Shown in pieces: positions 29,523 to 40,002 of a stretch of 64,000 nt of DNA. The translations under genes and the position numbers were made by a program. Origin of the DNA: Ilyobacter polytropus DSM 2926 (GTDB lineage Bacteria; Fusobacteriota; Fusobacteriia; Fusobacteriales; Fusobacteriaceae); the NCBI RefSeq assembly GCF_000165505.1, contig NC_014632.1:1-64000 (forward strand), written 5' to 3'. A model generated the notes under the pieces. The model was not told the DNA's origin, did no database searches, and saw only the letters and a program-made list of their open reading frames with translations. Every line of letters starts with the position of its first letter. Position 1 is the stretch's first letter.

Positions 29523-30863
29523 TTAAACTATGTTTTCTTTGAGTTTCAATTTATAGTTTTGAAATTTAAATACCAGTAAACTGCTTATTGGCACAAAATA
29601 AAGATAAAATGCATAGGGAATATAAGAATAAAAATTAACTTTTAAAGTCTCCGTTGGCACAAAGGCAGCGATATTCCACGGAATCAGGGGAGCTATCATA
29701 ACTGCTGTATTTTCTATGTCTAAGGCTAATTTTTCCCTGGTGAACCCTAGTTTTTTATAGGCGTCTTTTAAAAATTGTTCTGTGAGTACAATGGATATAG
29801 TTTGACTGCATCCGAATATTCCTGTTAGGACGCTTGTTATAGCTGTGCATGAAAACAGCTGAAATCTATTTTTAGATTTAAGGGATATTTTATTGAATTT
29901 TTCAAGCATTGCTGTTTTGTGGAATATTCCGGCTAAGGAGCAAGAGATGAAAACGACTATTCCTGCCTTTATCATGGAAATTATTCCTCCACGATTTAAA
30001 ATATTTCCTATTTTAACACTGTTTTCTAATTTAAATCCGAAAAAAGAAAAATTTATAACCTCTAAAGGGGTATAGCTTTGGACTAAAATGGATATAAAAA
30101 CAGCTGAAAGGATACTTATACTCATGGATTTTTTAACATTTACTTTTAACAGAGAAGCACCAAAGATTATTGCCGCTGGAATCAGAGGAATCAAACCTAT
30201 GCTGAAAACCTCCCTCATACTTTCGCCTATGTTTTCATGAGTGAAGGCGATAGGGTTGTCTAAGGACAAAATCAAATAAAAAAACGCTGAAGCGATCAGG
30301 GGAAAAATTTCTGTTTTGAGCATATTTTTTATGTTGGTATAGAGGTCTGTTTCTGTGAGATTGGCAACCAAAATAGCACTAGATGACATAGGAGAACATC
30401 TGTCTCCAAAATATGCCCCAGACATAATAGCGCCTGTCACTATTGCGAGATTTATATTGCCGGCTTTTGCCATCACAATTATCGCCATCCCTATCGTGCT
30501 CACAGTACCAAAGGAGGTCTCTAAAAGTAGTGATACAGAGGAGACAATGAAAAAAGTGTAAATAATAAAAAAGTTGGGATTCATAAACTTTATTCCATAA
30601 TAAACAATGGTCGGTATGGTCCCTGCAGATATCCATAGAGAAGTCAGAATACCAATAAGAGAAAAAACCTGGAGAACAATAAATGATTTCTTACCACCGT
30701 CAAAAATCATTTTTAGGACATCCCTTGCACCATATCCCCTTTTAATAGACAGAAGGGAAAAAACAAAAAGAGCTATAAACAGAGGGTATCCGATGAATAT
30801 CTTATTTATAACAGAAAATATCAAAAGTATAAAAATAAAAGCCATACCTAGCAAAATATCCAT
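29523..30863 (-). CDS. NhaC-family sodium/proton antiporter
   Basis: Protein of 446 residues with 11 to 12 predicted membrane helices. The NhaC/ion-transporter signature is seen at LLETSFGTVSTIGMAI and GAIMSGAYFGDRCSPMSSSA, and again near FGCSQTISIVLTEQFL in the second half. It would exchange internal sodium (or an organic anion/amine) for protons; relatives also exchange malate/lactate, so substrate is open. A sodium antiporter fits an organism with an Rnf ion pump. Single gene, ATG after AGGAGG. Confidence 0.8.
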   Translation of the reverse strand: MDILLGMAFIFILLIFSVINKIFIGYPLFIALFVFSLLSIKRGYGARDVLKMIFDGGKKSFIVLQVFSLIGILTSLWISAGTIPTIVYYGIKFMNPNFFIIYTFFIVSSVSLLLETSFGTVSTIGMAIIVMAKAGNINLAIVTGAIMSGAYFGDRCSPMSSSAILVANLTETDLYTNIKNMLKTEIFPLIASAFFYLILSLDNPIAFTHENIGESMREVFSIGLIPLIPAAIIFGASLLKVNVKKSMSISILSAVFISILVQSYTPLEVINFSFFGFKLENSVKIGNILNRGGIISMIKAGIVVFISCSLAGIFHKTAMLEKFNKISLKSKNRFQLFSCTAITSVLTGIFGCSQTISIVLTEQFLKDAYKKLGFTREKLALDIENTAVMIAPLIPWNIAAFVPTETLKVNFYSYIPYAFYLYFVPISSLLVFKFQNYKLKLKENIV

Positions 30864-30919
30864 AGATCCTCCTAAAATTATAATTGTTAAACTGATTTTA
30901 ACTTAAAAAAAATTTTAAT

Positions 30920-30983
30920 CAACTATTATTTGGGGAGCGTATACTGTAAAATAGTTGGCAGGTATCCAGGAATATGTTAGTAT
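30920..30983 (+). promoter_or_regulatory. ridA promoter with adjoining inverted repeat
   Basis: TTGGCA (30955) and TAGTAT (30978) lie 17 bases apart, 50 bases before the ridA ATG. CAACTATT and AATAGTTG (about 30920-30958) form an inverted repeat that touches the -35 box, a possible operator. Confidence 0.4.
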
Positions 30984-31032
30984 TTATATAGCTTAAAATT
31001 AAGAAATGAAAATTTATAGGGGGGAAATTAAA

Positions 31033-31416
31033 ATGGGGAAAAAAGTAATAAACACAGAAAAGGCACCTGCGGCTTTAGGACCGTATTCGCAGGCTATAGA
31101 GGTTAATGGTATGTTGTTTGTATCAGGTCAGATTCCATTTGTTCCAGAAACTATGACTTGTATTTCTGACGATGTACAAGAGCAGACAAAACAAGCTCTA
31201 GAAAACGTAAAGGCTGTTTTAGAAGAAGCTGGATATTCCTTGAAAGATGTTGTAAAAGTAGGAGTTTTTATAAAAAATATGGATGATTTTGCAAAGATAA
31301 ATGAAGTTTATAATGAGTATTTAGGAGATGTAAAACCTGCGAGGGCATGTGTTGAAGTTGCCAGGCTACCTAAAGATGTAAAAGTTGAAATAGAGGTAAT
31401 AGCTGTAAAAGGTTAG
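31033..31416 (+). CDS. ridA: RidA/YjgF-family enamine/imine deaminase
   Basis: Protein of 127 residues from the ATG at 31033 (AGGGGGGAA upstream); the upstream ATG at 31006 has no ribosome site. It hydrolyses reactive enamine/imine intermediates made by PLP enzymes such as serine/threonine dehydratases. [25 protein letters not shown] and [17 protein letters not shown] with the arginine that binds the carboxylate are typical. Monocistronic, with its own terminator. Confidence 0.93.
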   Translation: MGKKVINTEKAPAALGPYSQAIEVNGMLFVSGQIPFVPETMTCISDDVQEQTKQALENVKAVLEEAGYSLKDVVKVGVFIKNMDDFAKINEVYNEYLGDVKPARACVEVARLPKDVKVEIEVIAVKG

Positions 31417-31440
31417 GGCTGCTTATGCAGCCTTTTTTTT
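31417..31440 (+). terminator. Intrinsic terminator after ridA
   Basis: GGCTGC, loop TTAT, GCAGCC, then eight T. Confidence 0.85.
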
Positions 31441-31543
31441 ACAAAAAATTAGCTCAGATAGTTTAGTTAGAAACTGATACAAAATACCTTTATAAGACCA
31501 AAAATAAAACTTTATTATTGTCTATGTACAAAAGATTCATTTT

Positions 31544-31912
31544 CTATTTTACTTCTAAAGTTTTTGAAAGTTTAACTCTAAAGTCTCTTCCATTGATCTC
31601 TCCCACATAAAGATAAGTTCTGAAATTTTTTGTAGAACGAGGAGAGAGATTGTAAAATGTAGGGGAAGCAACCAATACTTCTCTTCCGTTATTGACTTCA
31701 GAATCTTTAAAATAAATGTCCATTGTTACAGTGAGTTTTTTACTGCTTCTGTTTTCTATAAGCCCTGAAAAGCTTCTGCTCTTATTATTTTTTCTGCTCA
31801 ATTTTGCTTCGGTAATTCGGATTTTTCCAAAGTTAAATGAATATCTTGAGGCCTCTGCTGATGTAAAAGATAAAATAAAAACTAAGGAAAAAAACAATAT
31901 AAACTTTTTCAT
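31544..31912 (-). CDS. Small exported protein of unknown function
   Basis: Protein of 122 residues with a clear signal peptide (KKFILFFSLVFILSFTSAEA) and no lipobox. The mature part has alternating beta-strand character with SFSGLIENRSSKKLTVTMDI, reminiscent of the FxLYD-type domains found in exported proteins. Periplasmic or surface location is inferred. Single gene between ridA and a repeat copy. Function unknown. Confidence 0.65.
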   Translation of the reverse strand: MKKFILFFSLVFILSFTSAEASRYSFNFGKIRITEAKLSRKNNKSRSFSGLIENRSSKKLTVTMDIYFKDSEVNNGREVLVASPTFYNLSPRSTKNFRTYLYVGEINGRDFRVKLSKTLEVK

Positions 31913-32667
31913 ATATTCACCTTCCTTTTGAAAAAACTCTTTTAAAAATTCTGATTATCAAAAATTAAATCTCTTCATTCAAGTAAAGTATAAACGCTAC
32001 TATATTTTTATTTTAAGTTTTAAAAATTCCTTTTTATAAAAAAATCCCGACGATCACAGTAGTCTGCTAAATAGTCAGGATAGTTAAAGATAATTTTTAA
32101 ATGTTAATTTAATCTAATCTAAGTTCCCGCTCGAAATGATTGCTGATCAATTACTGAATTTACAAGAATGTTAGAGTCAAAGGATTTTGTCACGAATGAA
32201 AACCGATAAAAGACAAAAAAAATTAACACGAATAAGGACAAAAGATTTTGGACACAGAGAACACAGAGAAAAAGAGAGAGTTTCACAGAGTTAAGACGAA
32301 AACTAGATACGATTTCTTTTGCGAGAGGTTTTCGATCTTTTTTCTTTGGCCATTGACAAAATCAACGTTAAGAATAACCGCAGTGAAATCCTTAGAAAAA
32401 ATCGACTGTCTGAGCGTAGCGAGTGACCAGAAAATAACGAGTTATACAAGTATATTTTATGGTTCTCAGAAACTTACTTTCTGAGTTTCCTTATTGCTAT
32501 TGAATTTTCAAGGTTATTTAGCTGATTTTTCACAGGCTTGAACTTTTGGTTATGCCCTGACCAGAGGGAGGAAATGCCCTTGGGGTGCTTTTCTTTCAAG
32601 AGAAAAGTAACAGGTTCAAATAAAGTCAGTAGTTTAATTTGAAATAAAAGTAGAAACATGGGTTAAT
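31913..32667. other. 755-base gap containing repeat copy B
   Basis: AT-rich DNA upstream of the exported-protein gene, then repeat copy B (32151-32657). The frames found here (for example 32248-32484 and 32474-32659) follow the repeat and are not conserved as proteins between copies, so I call no gene. Confidence 0.6.
32151..32657. repeat. Interspersed mosaic repeat, copy B
   Basis: Shares with copy C the whole length: ATTTTGTCACGAATGAAAAC, then AACACGAATAAGGACAAA, a CACAGAG-rich stretch, and the core from GCCATTGACAAAAT to AAGAGAAAAGTAAC. It shares only the start and the core with copy A. Confidence 0.75.
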
Positions 32668-33918
32668 TTAAAGAATTAACCCGTATATAAGTGTTGAAAA
32701 TAATGTCAAGGTAAAACCTATTGCAGACTCATATGGGATCAGTTTAAACCTTTCCTCTAGGTTGGTACTGGTACAGCTAGCAGTTGTATGAAAAAATGAT
32801 CCGTGGGGAAGATGATCAAAAACTGTTGCCCCAGCATGGAGCATTGCGGCCCCATAAAGTGATTTTACTCCTGCTGCTACAATAGCTGTTGAAAAAGTCG
32901 CAGACGCTACTGTGGCGGCGGCTGTTGTAGAAGCTGTGGCTGCTGACATCAACGCCCCAGAAATTGGTGCAAGCAAAAATTCAGGGAAACCAGATTTATC
33001 TAAAAGCTCTATGGTGACGTCTTTTAGGGTTGAATGTTTAATTATGCCTGCAACGGTACCGGTACTCAGTAAAAGAATAGCAATTTCTGTCATTTTAGAC
33101 AGACCATATTGAATATATTCCTTAAAATATGACTGTTTACCCATAGCTAAACAGCCTATCGCTCCACCTAGTGGAAGGGCAATTAAGGGATCTACATAAA
33201 TGCCGGTTATAGGACCTAAGGCCAAAAGAATTATTGCTATAACAGGTCCTGTCATTGATGAAAAAAATGATGGAAGCTCTTTTTCCAAATCTTCTTCGCC
33301 TGATTCTAAAATCTGCTCACCTTTTTTTATAAGAGTTTGAGCTAAGAAACAAGTTACTACTACTCCAAATATAGCAGGAATAATATTTGCAGCCATTAAA
33401 GAAGATAAGTCCACTCCGAAATTTTGTGAAGATACTATTGTGTTGGAGTTAGGTGAAATTATGTTTCCGGATTTTCCGCCCCCGATCATAGCCAAAAGTA
33501 TAGACATTTTTGATACCTTCAAACGTTTTGCAATAGTTATTGCAATGGGAGATACTGTGATTACTGCTACAGAAATAAAAACTCCTACAGCTGTAAGGAG
33601 CATCGTAGCCAAAGCTAGGGCAAGTATGGATCTCTTACTACCTAATTTTTCGATAATTGTTTCAGCTATCTTTACTGCAGCTCCTGACTCTATCAATACT
33701 CCTGCCAACACTCCTGCAGTAAGTATTCTAAGAATAGCCGGGGTAATTCCTTTTGCTCCTTCTACCATCAATGACACTGTTTCTGGGAGAGAGGCTCCCC
33801 CTGTAACTCCACCAACAAAAGCACCTAAAATCAGGCTATATACAGGGTTATTCTTTTTTACTATCAATGTTATTGACAAAGCCAATCCTATCAGTGTTCC
33901 CAATGCTGATACTTGCAT
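32668..33918 (-). CDS. GntP-family organic acid transporter
   Basis: Protein of 416 residues with about 12 membrane helices. Family features include a glycine-rich GGGKSGNIISPNSNTIVSS loop and an alanine/serine-rich stretch near LMSAATASTTAAATVASATF, with a conserved HAGATVFDHLPHGSFFH segment late in the chain. GntP members import gluconate, glycerate or related hydroxyacids with protons. The substrate cannot be assigned. Single leftward gene; ATG after AAGGGAGGG. The 294-base upstream gap to 34212 is AT-rich with no gene. Confidence 0.75.
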   Translation of the reverse strand: MQVSALGTLIGLALSITLIVKKNNPVYSLILGAFVGGVTGGASLPETVSLMVEGAKGITPAILRILTAGVLAGVLIESGAAVKIAETIIEKLGSKRSILALALATMLLTAVGVFISVAVITVSPIAITIAKRLKVSKMSILLAMIGGGKSGNIISPNSNTIVSSQNFGVDLSSLMAANIIPAIFGVVVTCFLAQTLIKKGEQILESGEEDLEKELPSFFSSMTGPVIAIILLALGPITGIYVDPLIALPLGGAIGCLAMGKQSYFKEYIQYGLSKMTEIAILLLSTGTVAGIIKHSTLKDVTIELLDKSGFPEFLLAPISGALMSAATASTTAAATVASATFSTAIVAAGVKSLYGAAMLHAGATVFDHLPHGSFFHTTASCTSTNLEERFKLIPYESAIGFTLTLFSTLIYGLIL

Positions 33919-34212
33919 ACTCCCTCCCTTTTAATTAGAAAAATAAGGTGATGTATTCAATACAACACACCACCTCATATCTTTTTTTGTACAAAATTTA
34001 AATTTTTTTGATAAAAAGAATCAGTTAAAGATATAACACTTTTAAATTATACCAATAAACCCTTATAAATTGCAATAATCTCTTCTGTACTAGGTTTATG
34101 ATAAGTATCAGAAAAACTTCTGTTCTTAAAAGTATATTCTGCTATTTTATTTAGAGGAAAAACACTTAAATTGTGTTAAAATAAATATGGATAATTATTT
34201 GAGAGGTGAGTA

Positions 34213-35076
34213 ATGAAAAAATTTATAATAGAACCCCAGTATAGTAACTATAAGATATCTCAGTATCTGAGAGAGGTAAAGGGGTACTCAGGAAGAAGCT
34301 TGAGAAACATAGAGTGTTATCTTGATGGAAAAAGAGTAAAGACAACCAAAAAACTACGAAAACTAAACCGTCTTGTAGTAAAGGAAAAGGATAAAGGTAC
34401 TGACATGAAGCCTATCAAGATGGACTTAAATATAGTATATGAGGACAACAATCTTATCCTTATAGATAAAGAGCCCTATATCATAGTTCATCCCACGCAA
34501 AAGAAGGTGGATAAAACTCTAGCCCACGGAATAATTCATTATATACATGAAAAAACTGGAAAAATTTTGGCTCCTAGATTTTATAACAGGCTGGATATGA
34601 ACACGACCGGAATTATTGTGGTGGCCAAAAATGCTTATACCCAGGCTTTTTTGCAGTATAAGGCAGAGGTCAAGAAATATTATCAAGCTATAGTAAAAGG
34701 TATAATTGAAGAAGATGAAATTATGATAGAAAAGCCTCTTGGAAAAGAAGGGGATGAACTCAGAAGAAAAGTGATGCCGGTGGAAAAAGGCGGACAGGAT
34801 GCCAAAACCTTTGTAAAGGTAATAAAAAGATATCCTGAAAAAGATTTAAGCCTTGTAGAATTAGAACTTTTTACCGGAAGAACACACCAGATAAGAGCAC
34901 ATATGGAATCGTTGGGTCATCCGGTACTTGGAGATGAACTCTACGGTGCCAAAGATGACAGAGCCAGAAGGCAGATGTTGCACTCTTACAAATTAGAATT
35001 CACTAATCCTGACAACTTGCATCAGGAAACAGTAGAAATTGAGCTGCCAGAGGATATGAAAGAGGTTTTAGGATAA
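34213..35076 (+). CDS. RluA-family pseudouridine synthase
   Basis: Protein of 287 residues. A short S4-like N-terminal part (KISQYLREVKGYSGRSLRNI) precedes the RluA/RluD catalytic domain. The catalytic aspartate lies in RFYNRLDMNTTGIIVVAKN, and LELFTGRTHQIRAHMESLGH matches the family C-terminal motif. It isomerises uridines in rRNA or tRNA; the exact site (RluD- or RluC-like) is not clear. ATG after GAGAGGTGAG; monocistronic. Confidence 0.88.
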   Translation: MKKFIIEPQYSNYKISQYLREVKGYSGRSLRNIECYLDGKRVKTTKKLRKLNRLVVKEKDKGTDMKPIKMDLNIVYEDNNLILIDKEPYIIVHPTQKKVDKTLAHGIIHYIHEKTGKILAPRFYNRLDMNTTGIIVVAKNAYTQAFLQYKAEVKKYYQAIVKGIIEEDEIMIEKPLGKEGDELRRKVMPVEKGGQDAKTFVKVIKRYPEKDLSLVELELFTGRTHQIRAHMESLGHPVLGDELYGAKDDRARRQMLHSYKLEFTNPDNLHQETVEIELPEDMKEVLG

Positions 35077-35130
35077 AAAACGGTTATCTATTGACCACAA
35101 AAAAGTTCAATTTTAAACCCTGCGTGATAA

Positions 35131-35159
35131 TTGACAAAGGGTAGAAATTAGTATATAGT
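35131..35159 (+). promoter_or_regulatory. Predicted strong promoter for gap
   Basis: TTGACA (consensus -35) and TATAGT separated by 17 bases, 123 bases before the gap ATG. The long leader between them shows no obvious hairpin. Confidence 0.6.
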
Positions 35160-35281
35160 TTAGGTGTAGGATGTGATCAAAAAGTGTACACAAAAAATGA
35201 GTAATTTACATTCATTGCTTAAAAGCCGACAAAAAAATTTACATAAAACTGAATTTATTATATCAAGGGGGTATTTTTAAA

Positions 35282-36289
35282 ATGGCAGTAAAAGTTGCAA
35301 TTAACGGGTTTGGAAGAATAGGAAGACTAGCGTTCAGATTGATGTTTGATTCACCAGAATTTGAAATCGTAGCAATCAACGACCTTACAGACGCGGAAAC
35401 TCTAGCTTACTTACTAAAATATGATACAGCACAAGGAAGATACAAATCTGATTCAATCGAAGCAATCGAAGGTGGAATCAAAGTAGACGGTAAAGAGTTA
35501 AAAATTTACGCAGAAAGAGATGCTAAAAACTTACCTTGGGGAGACTTAGGAGTAGACGTAGTATTAGAATGTACTGGATTCTACTGTTCTAAAGAAAAAT
35601 CTCAGGCTCATATCGATGCAGGAGCTAAAAAAGTAGTTATATCTGCTCCAGCTTCAGGAGATCTTAAAACAGTTGTATTCAACGTAAATGACAGCGTTTT
35701 AGATGGTTCTGAAACTGTAATCTCAGGAGCTTCTTGTACTACAAACTGCTTAGCACCAGTTGCTAAAGTACTAAACGACAACTTCGGATTAGTAAAGGGA
35801 TTCATGACTACTATCCATGCTTATACAAACGATCAAAATATCTTAGATGCACCACATGCTAAGCCTATATCTGCAAGAAGAGGAAGAGCAGGAGCAGCGA
35901 ACATGGTTCCTACTTCTACAGGAGCAGCTGTAGCTGTTGGTAAAGTACTTCCTGAATTAAACGGAAAATTAGACGGTGGAGCAGTAAGAGTTCCAACTAT
36001 TACTGGATCATGTGTTGACCTAGTAGTAGAATTAGAAAAAGAAGTAACTGCAGAAGCTATTAATGCAGCTATCAAAGCAGCAGCTAACGAAACTTTAGGT
36101 TACACAGAAGACCCAATCGTATCTTCTGATACAATCGGAATGGAGTTCGGATCATTATTTGATGCTGCATGCACAAAGGTAATGACTGTAGACGGAAAGC
36201 AACTTGTAAAATTACTAACTTGGTATGACAACGAGATGTCTTACACTGCTCAATTAGTAAGAACTTGTAAGAAATTTGCTTCTTTATAA
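35282..36289 (+). CDS. gapA: Glyceraldehyde-3-phosphate dehydrogenase
   Basis: Protein of 335 residues. It oxidises glyceraldehyde-3-phosphate to 1,3-bisphosphoglycerate with NAD+. [15 protein letters not shown] is the dinucleotide-binding start and SCTTNCLAP holds the catalytic cysteine. Synonymous-codon choice is strongly biased, as in highly expressed genes. ATG after AAGGGGG. Followed by a UUCG-loop terminator and then pgk, so the two glycolytic genes are neighbours but may be separate or leaky transcripts. Confidence 0.97.
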   Translation: MAVKVAINGFGRIGRLAFRLMFDSPEFEIVAINDLTDAETLAYLLKYDTAQGRYKSDSIEAIEGGIKVDGKELKIYAERDAKNLPWGDLGVDVVLECTGFYCSKEKSQAHIDAGAKKVVISAPASGDLKTVVFNVNDSVLDGSETVISGASCTTNCLAPVAKVLNDNFGLVKGFMTTIHAYTNDQNILDAPHAKPISARRGRAGAANMVPTSTGAAVAVGKVLPELNGKLDGGAVRVPTITGSCVDLVVELEKEVTAEAINAAIKAAANETLGYTEDPIVSSDTIGMEFGSLFDAACTKVMTVDGKQLVKLLTWYDNEMSYTAQLVRTCKKFASL

Positions 36290-36322
36290 GAAGAAACAAA
36301 ATAAATAGAATCTAAATAGAAT

Positions 36323-36350
36323 AGCGGAACTTTCGAGTTCCGCTTTTTTT
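36323..36350 (+). terminator. UUCG-tetraloop terminator between gap and pgk
   Basis: AGCGGAACT, loop TTCG, AGTTCCGCT, then seven T. A perfect stem with an extra-stable tetraloop. Confidence 0.9.
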
Positions 36351-36399
36351 AAAGACATTATTATTTAAAAAAATTTCAAATATCCAGGGAGGCAGATTA

Positions 36400-37593
36400 A
36401 TGGCAAAGAAAATTGTTACAGATTTAGAATTAAAAGGTAAAAAAGTACTTATGAGAGTAGACTTCAACGTACCACTAAAAGATGGAAAAATAACAAATGA
36501 CAATAGAATCACTGCAGCTCTTCCAACAATACAGTATGTACTAGACCAGGGAGCCAGTGTAATTGCTTTTTCTCATCTAGGAAGAGTAAAAACTGAAGAG
36601 GATAAGGCTGGTAAGTCAATGGCACCAGTTGCAGCAAGATTAACTGAACTATTAGGAAAAGAAGTTAAATTCGTTCCTGAAACAAGAGGGGCGGATCTTG
36701 AAGCGGCTGTATCTGAGATAAAGCCAGGTGAGATCATGATGTTTGAAAATACAAGATTTGAAGATATAGATGGTAAAAAAGAATCTAAAAATGATCCTGA
36801 ATTAGGTAAATACTGGGCTTCCCTTGGAGATGTCTTTGTAAATGACGCATTTGGAACAGCTCACAGAGCTCATGCTTCAAATGTGGGAATAGCATCAAAC
36901 ATCGAAGAATCAGCTGCAGGGTTCCTTATGGAAAAGGAGATTAAATTTATAGGTGGAGCAGTAGACGCTCCTGAAAGACCACTTGTTGCAATTTTAGGTG
37001 GAGCTAAAGTTTCAGACAAAATCGCAGTTATTGAAAATCTTATCGCTAAGGCTGACAAGATTATCGTAGGTGGAGGAATGATGTTTACATTCCTAAAGGC
37101 AAAGGGACTAAGCATAGGAAAATCTCTTTGTGAAGAGGACAAACTTGATCTAGCTAAAGAACTCATGGAAAAAGCTGGAGACAAGCTAATACTTCCAATA
37201 GATACCGTAGCAGCTAAAGCATTTGCAGCTGATGCAGAGCACAGAACAGTTGCAGTAGCAGATATGGCAGAAGATGAGATGGGACTAGATATAGGGGCAG
37301 CGTCTATAGAGCTTTTCACAAAAGCACTAGAAGGTTCAAAAACTGTTGTTTGGAATGGACCTATGGGAGTATTTGAAATGCCTGCTTTTGCAAAAGGGAC
37401 TATAGGAGTTTGTGAGGCAATTGCAAACCTTGATGGAGCAACTACAATAATAGGTGGAGGAGACTCTGCTACAGCAGCAATTGATCTAGGATTTGCTGAT
37501 AAATTTACTCATATCTCAACAGGTGGAGGAGCGTCTCTTGAGTATTTAGAAGGGAAATTACTTCCAGGGGTAGAATCTATTTCTGAGTGTTAA
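36400..37593 (+). CDS. pgk: Phosphoglycerate kinase
   Basis: Protein of 397 residues. It makes ATP from 1,3-bisphosphoglycerate. [16 protein letters not shown] near the start carries the substrate-site arginine and aspartate, SHLGR follows, and GGGDSATAA at the end is the nucleotide-side glycine motif. Start ATG after AGGGAGG. Own terminator downstream. Confidence 0.97.
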   Translation: MAKKIVTDLELKGKKVLMRVDFNVPLKDGKITNDNRITAALPTIQYVLDQGASVIAFSHLGRVKTEEDKAGKSMAPVAARLTELLGKEVKFVPETRGADLEAAVSEIKPGEIMMFENTRFEDIDGKKESKNDPELGKYWASLGDVFVNDAFGTAHRAHASNVGIASNIEESAAGFLMEKEIKFIGGAVDAPERPLVAILGGAKVSDKIAVIENLIAKADKIIVGGGMMFTFLKAKGLSIGKSLCEEDKLDLAKELMEKAGDKLILPIDTVAAKAFAADAEHRTVAVADMAEDEMGLDIGAASIELFTKALEGSKTVVWNGPMGVFEMPAFAKGTIGVCEAIANLDGATTIIGGGDSATAAIDLGFADKFTHISTGGGASLEYLEGKLLPGVESISEC

Positions 37594-37615
37594 TTTATTT
37601 ATAAATATATTTTAT

Positions 37616-37650
37616 AAAGTGCGGCTTAGGTCGCACTTTTTTTGTTTTTT
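37616..37650 (+). terminator. Intrinsic terminator after pgk
   Basis: AAAGTGCG pairs with CGCACTTT around an eight-base loop, followed by TTTTGTTTTTTT. Confidence 0.85.
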
Positions 37651-37728
37651 TATTTATAGGGTATATCCATGGAATGTTAATAAAAATAAGTTTTTTGGAT
37701 TAAAATATGCTATAAAAAAATATTTTAC

Positions 37729-37757
37729 TTGAAATTTTATTTTTCAAAGGTTATATT
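37729..37757 (+). promoter_or_regulatory. Predicted promoter for the 5'-nucleotidase gene
   Basis: TTGAAA and TATATT separated by 17 bases, 47 bases before the ATG at 37804. Pattern only. Confidence 0.45.
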
Positions 37758-37803
37758 TAAGGTGATGCAATAAGTCAAAAAAATCATGAAATGGGAGAGA
37801 ATT

Positions 37804-39603
37804 ATGAAAAGAAAATTTTATATGCTTTCAGGAACAGCCTTGTTACTTGCTCTCACAGCATGTAGTAATGGAGATATCAAAGAGGATACAGAATTATCAA
37901 TAAAAAAACCAAAAGATTTTAAACTTGTAGTGGCACATATCAACGACACCCACGGAAGAGTGGAAGAAGGGAAATATGACGGAATGGGTTTTCCTAGAAT
38001 TTCAACGGTGTTAAAGGACCTCAGAAAGGAAAATGACAATGTTCTTTTTCTTGATGCAGGAGACACTATACACGGAACAACATTTGCAACTTTATCTGAA
38101 GGAGAGTCTGTTGTAGAGATATTAAATTATATGAAACTAGATGCAAGTACTCCTGGAAATCATGATTTTAATTATGGGAAAGACAGGCTAAAGGAGATAG
38201 AAAAACTTGCAGATTATGAAATCCTAGGAGCCAATGTGGTTACTGAAAATGGTGGGAAATTTATCGAACCTTATATTATAAAAGATATGAACGGAGTAAG
38301 TATAGGGGTTTTTGGGATAGCTACTCCAGAAACTGCCTATAAGACCAATCCTAAAAATGTAGATGGGATAAAATTTGGTGATCCAGTAGAGTATTCAAAA
38401 AAATCCGTCCAGGAGCTAAAGTCTAAAGGGGCAGACTTTATAATAGCATTGACTCATCTTGGTATGGATGAAAGCACAAAGGACGGACTTAAGAGTACAG
38501 ACATAGCCAAGTCAGTGGAAGGTATTGATCTAATTATAGACGGACACAGTCATACAACGCTAGAAGATGGAATGGTAGTCAATAAAACAACCATTGTACA
38601 GACAGGTGAATATGATAAAAACATGGGGATAGTCCATATAAAGGTAGAAAACGGAGTGACTACCATAAATCCTAGATTGATAAGTAAGGAAGAGGCTCTA
38701 GGTAAAACCATTGAGAGAGAGATAGCAATGGAAATAACTGAAAAGCTGAAGGTCAACGAAGATTATCTTATAAAAGATGGAGACACTCTTTCTGAAATAT
38801 CATATTCTACAAAAGTTCCTGTAGCTGATCTGGCTTCGATAAATGAAATAAGCAATGTAGACTTGATATACAAGGGAAATACAATAATGGTTCCAGTTGA
38901 AAAAAATGTAACTAAGACAGTAACTCAAGTGGAAAAAGTAAAAGTTGGGGGAATAGAAAAGGATCCTCAGCTTGTAAAACTGATTGATAGTATAAAAGGT
39001 GAACAGAAGAAAATAACTCAAGTAAAAATCGGAGAAACTCCTGTGTCTTTAAATGGAGAGAGAAAGTTTGTGAGGACAGGAGAAACTAATCTTGCTAATA
39101 TGATAACCGAGGCCATGCTCTGGAAGACAGGTGCCGATATAGCTCTTACAAACGGTGGAGGTATAAGAGCCTCTATACCAGCAGGAGAGATAACTGTTGG
39201 AGATATAATTTCAGTCCTTCCTTTTGGAAACTATGTAGTTACCAAGGAGATGACGGGAAGTGAGGTTATAGAGGCGCTAGAACACGGTATATCAGACTAC
39301 CCAGCTACCAAGGGTGCATTTCCTCAGATAGCGGGAATGAAGGTGCAATTTGACCCTTCTAAGGCTCCAGGTGAAAGGCTAGTTTCTGTGACAATGAATA
39401 ACGGAGAGGAACTTCTTCCTGACTCAGTTTATCTAGTGGCTACTAACGACTTCATTGCTGCAGGAGGAGATGATTATAAAATGTTTAAAGGTAAAGCTGA
39501 AGCTGGTAATTTTGAGGGACTTGACGAGATTCTTATGGATTATATAAAGGCCAAAGGTATAACAGAGAGGGGAAAAGACAACAGAATAAGTGTAAATAAA
39601 TAA
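37804..39603 (+). CDS. Surface 5'-nucleotidase lipoprotein with inserted LysM domain
   Basis: Protein of 599 residues from the ATG at 37804 (GGGAGAG upstream; ATG at 37786 is less likely). The signal ends in a lipobox LTAC. A calcineurin-like phosphatase domain follows with HINDTHG, DAGDT, GNHDF, THLG and GHSH metal-site motifs. Then a LysM domain at about 321-365 (YLIKDGDTLSEISY at its start), and a C-terminal 5'-nucleotidase domain with NGGGIRASIPAGEITVGD. Family members hydrolyse extracellular nucleotides. The LysM between the two catalytic-fold domains would anchor the enzyme to peptidoglycan, an unusual layout. Confidence 0.88.
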   Translation: MKRKFYMLSGTALLLALTACSNGDIKEDTELSIKKPKDFKLVVAHINDTHGRVEEGKYDGMGFPRISTVLKDLRKENDNVLFLDAGDTIHGTTFATLSEGESVVEILNYMKLDASTPGNHDFNYGKDRLKEIEKLADYEILGANVVTENGGKFIEPYIIKDMNGVSIGVFGIATPETAYKTNPKNVDGIKFGDPVEYSKKSVQELKSKGADFIIALTHLGMDESTKDGLKSTDIAKSVEGIDLIIDGHSHTTLEDGMVVNKTTIVQTGEYDKNMGIVHIKVENGVTTINPRLISKEEALGKTIEREIAMEITEKLKVNEDYLIKDGDTLSEISYSTKVPVADLASINEISNVDLIYKGNTIMVPVEKNVTKTVTQVEKVKVGGIEKDPQLVKLIDSIKGEQKKITQVKIGETPVSLNGERKFVRTGETNLANMITEAMLWKTGADIALTNGGGIRASIPAGEITVGDIISVLPFGNYVVTKEMTGSEVIEALEHGISDYPATKGAFPQIAGMKVQFDPSKAPGERLVSVTMNNGEELLPDSVYLVATNDFIAAGGDDYKMFKGKAEAGNFEGLDEILMDYIKAKGITERGKDNRISVNK

Positions 39604-39610
39604 TTTAAGC

Positions 39611-39650
39611 AGGCTCCGAGTTTTATCGGAGCCTAAACACTTATTTTTTT
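39611..39650 (+). terminator. Terminator after the nucleotidase gene
   Basis: AGGCTCCGA pairs with TCGGAGCCT around GTTTTA; a T run follows a little downstream. Confidence 0.65.
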
Positions 39651-39681
39651 AGAATTTATAATGAAAATTTTAAAAAAATCG

Positions 39682-39710
39682 TTGACTGAGATGTGAAAAT
39701 ATGCTATTAT
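39682..39710 (+). promoter_or_regulatory. Promoter of the six-tRNA operon
   Basis: TTGACT and TATTAT separated by 17 bases, 27 bases before the first tRNA. Confidence 0.7.
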
Positions 39711-39737
39711 TAATCTTGTCCTGAGTAAAAAAAATAA

Positions 39738-39814
39738 CGGAGCATAGCGCAGCCCGGTAGCGCACCTGCCTTGGGAGCAGGGGGTCGCAGGTTCAAATCC
39801 TGCTGTTCCGACCA
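39738..39814 (+). tRNA. tRNA-Pro (UGG)
   Basis: Acceptor CGGAGCA/TGTTCCG, anticodon TGG in CTTGGGA, T loop GTTCAAATC, encoded CCA. First of six tRNAs in one array. Confidence 0.95.
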
Positions 39815-39819
39815 TTTTT

Positions 39820-39895
<76 letters not shown>

Positions 39896-39901
39896 ACAAT
39901 T

Positions 39902-39978
<77 letters not shown>

Positions 39979-40002
39979 TTTAATATTCTGGCAAAAACAT
40001 AT

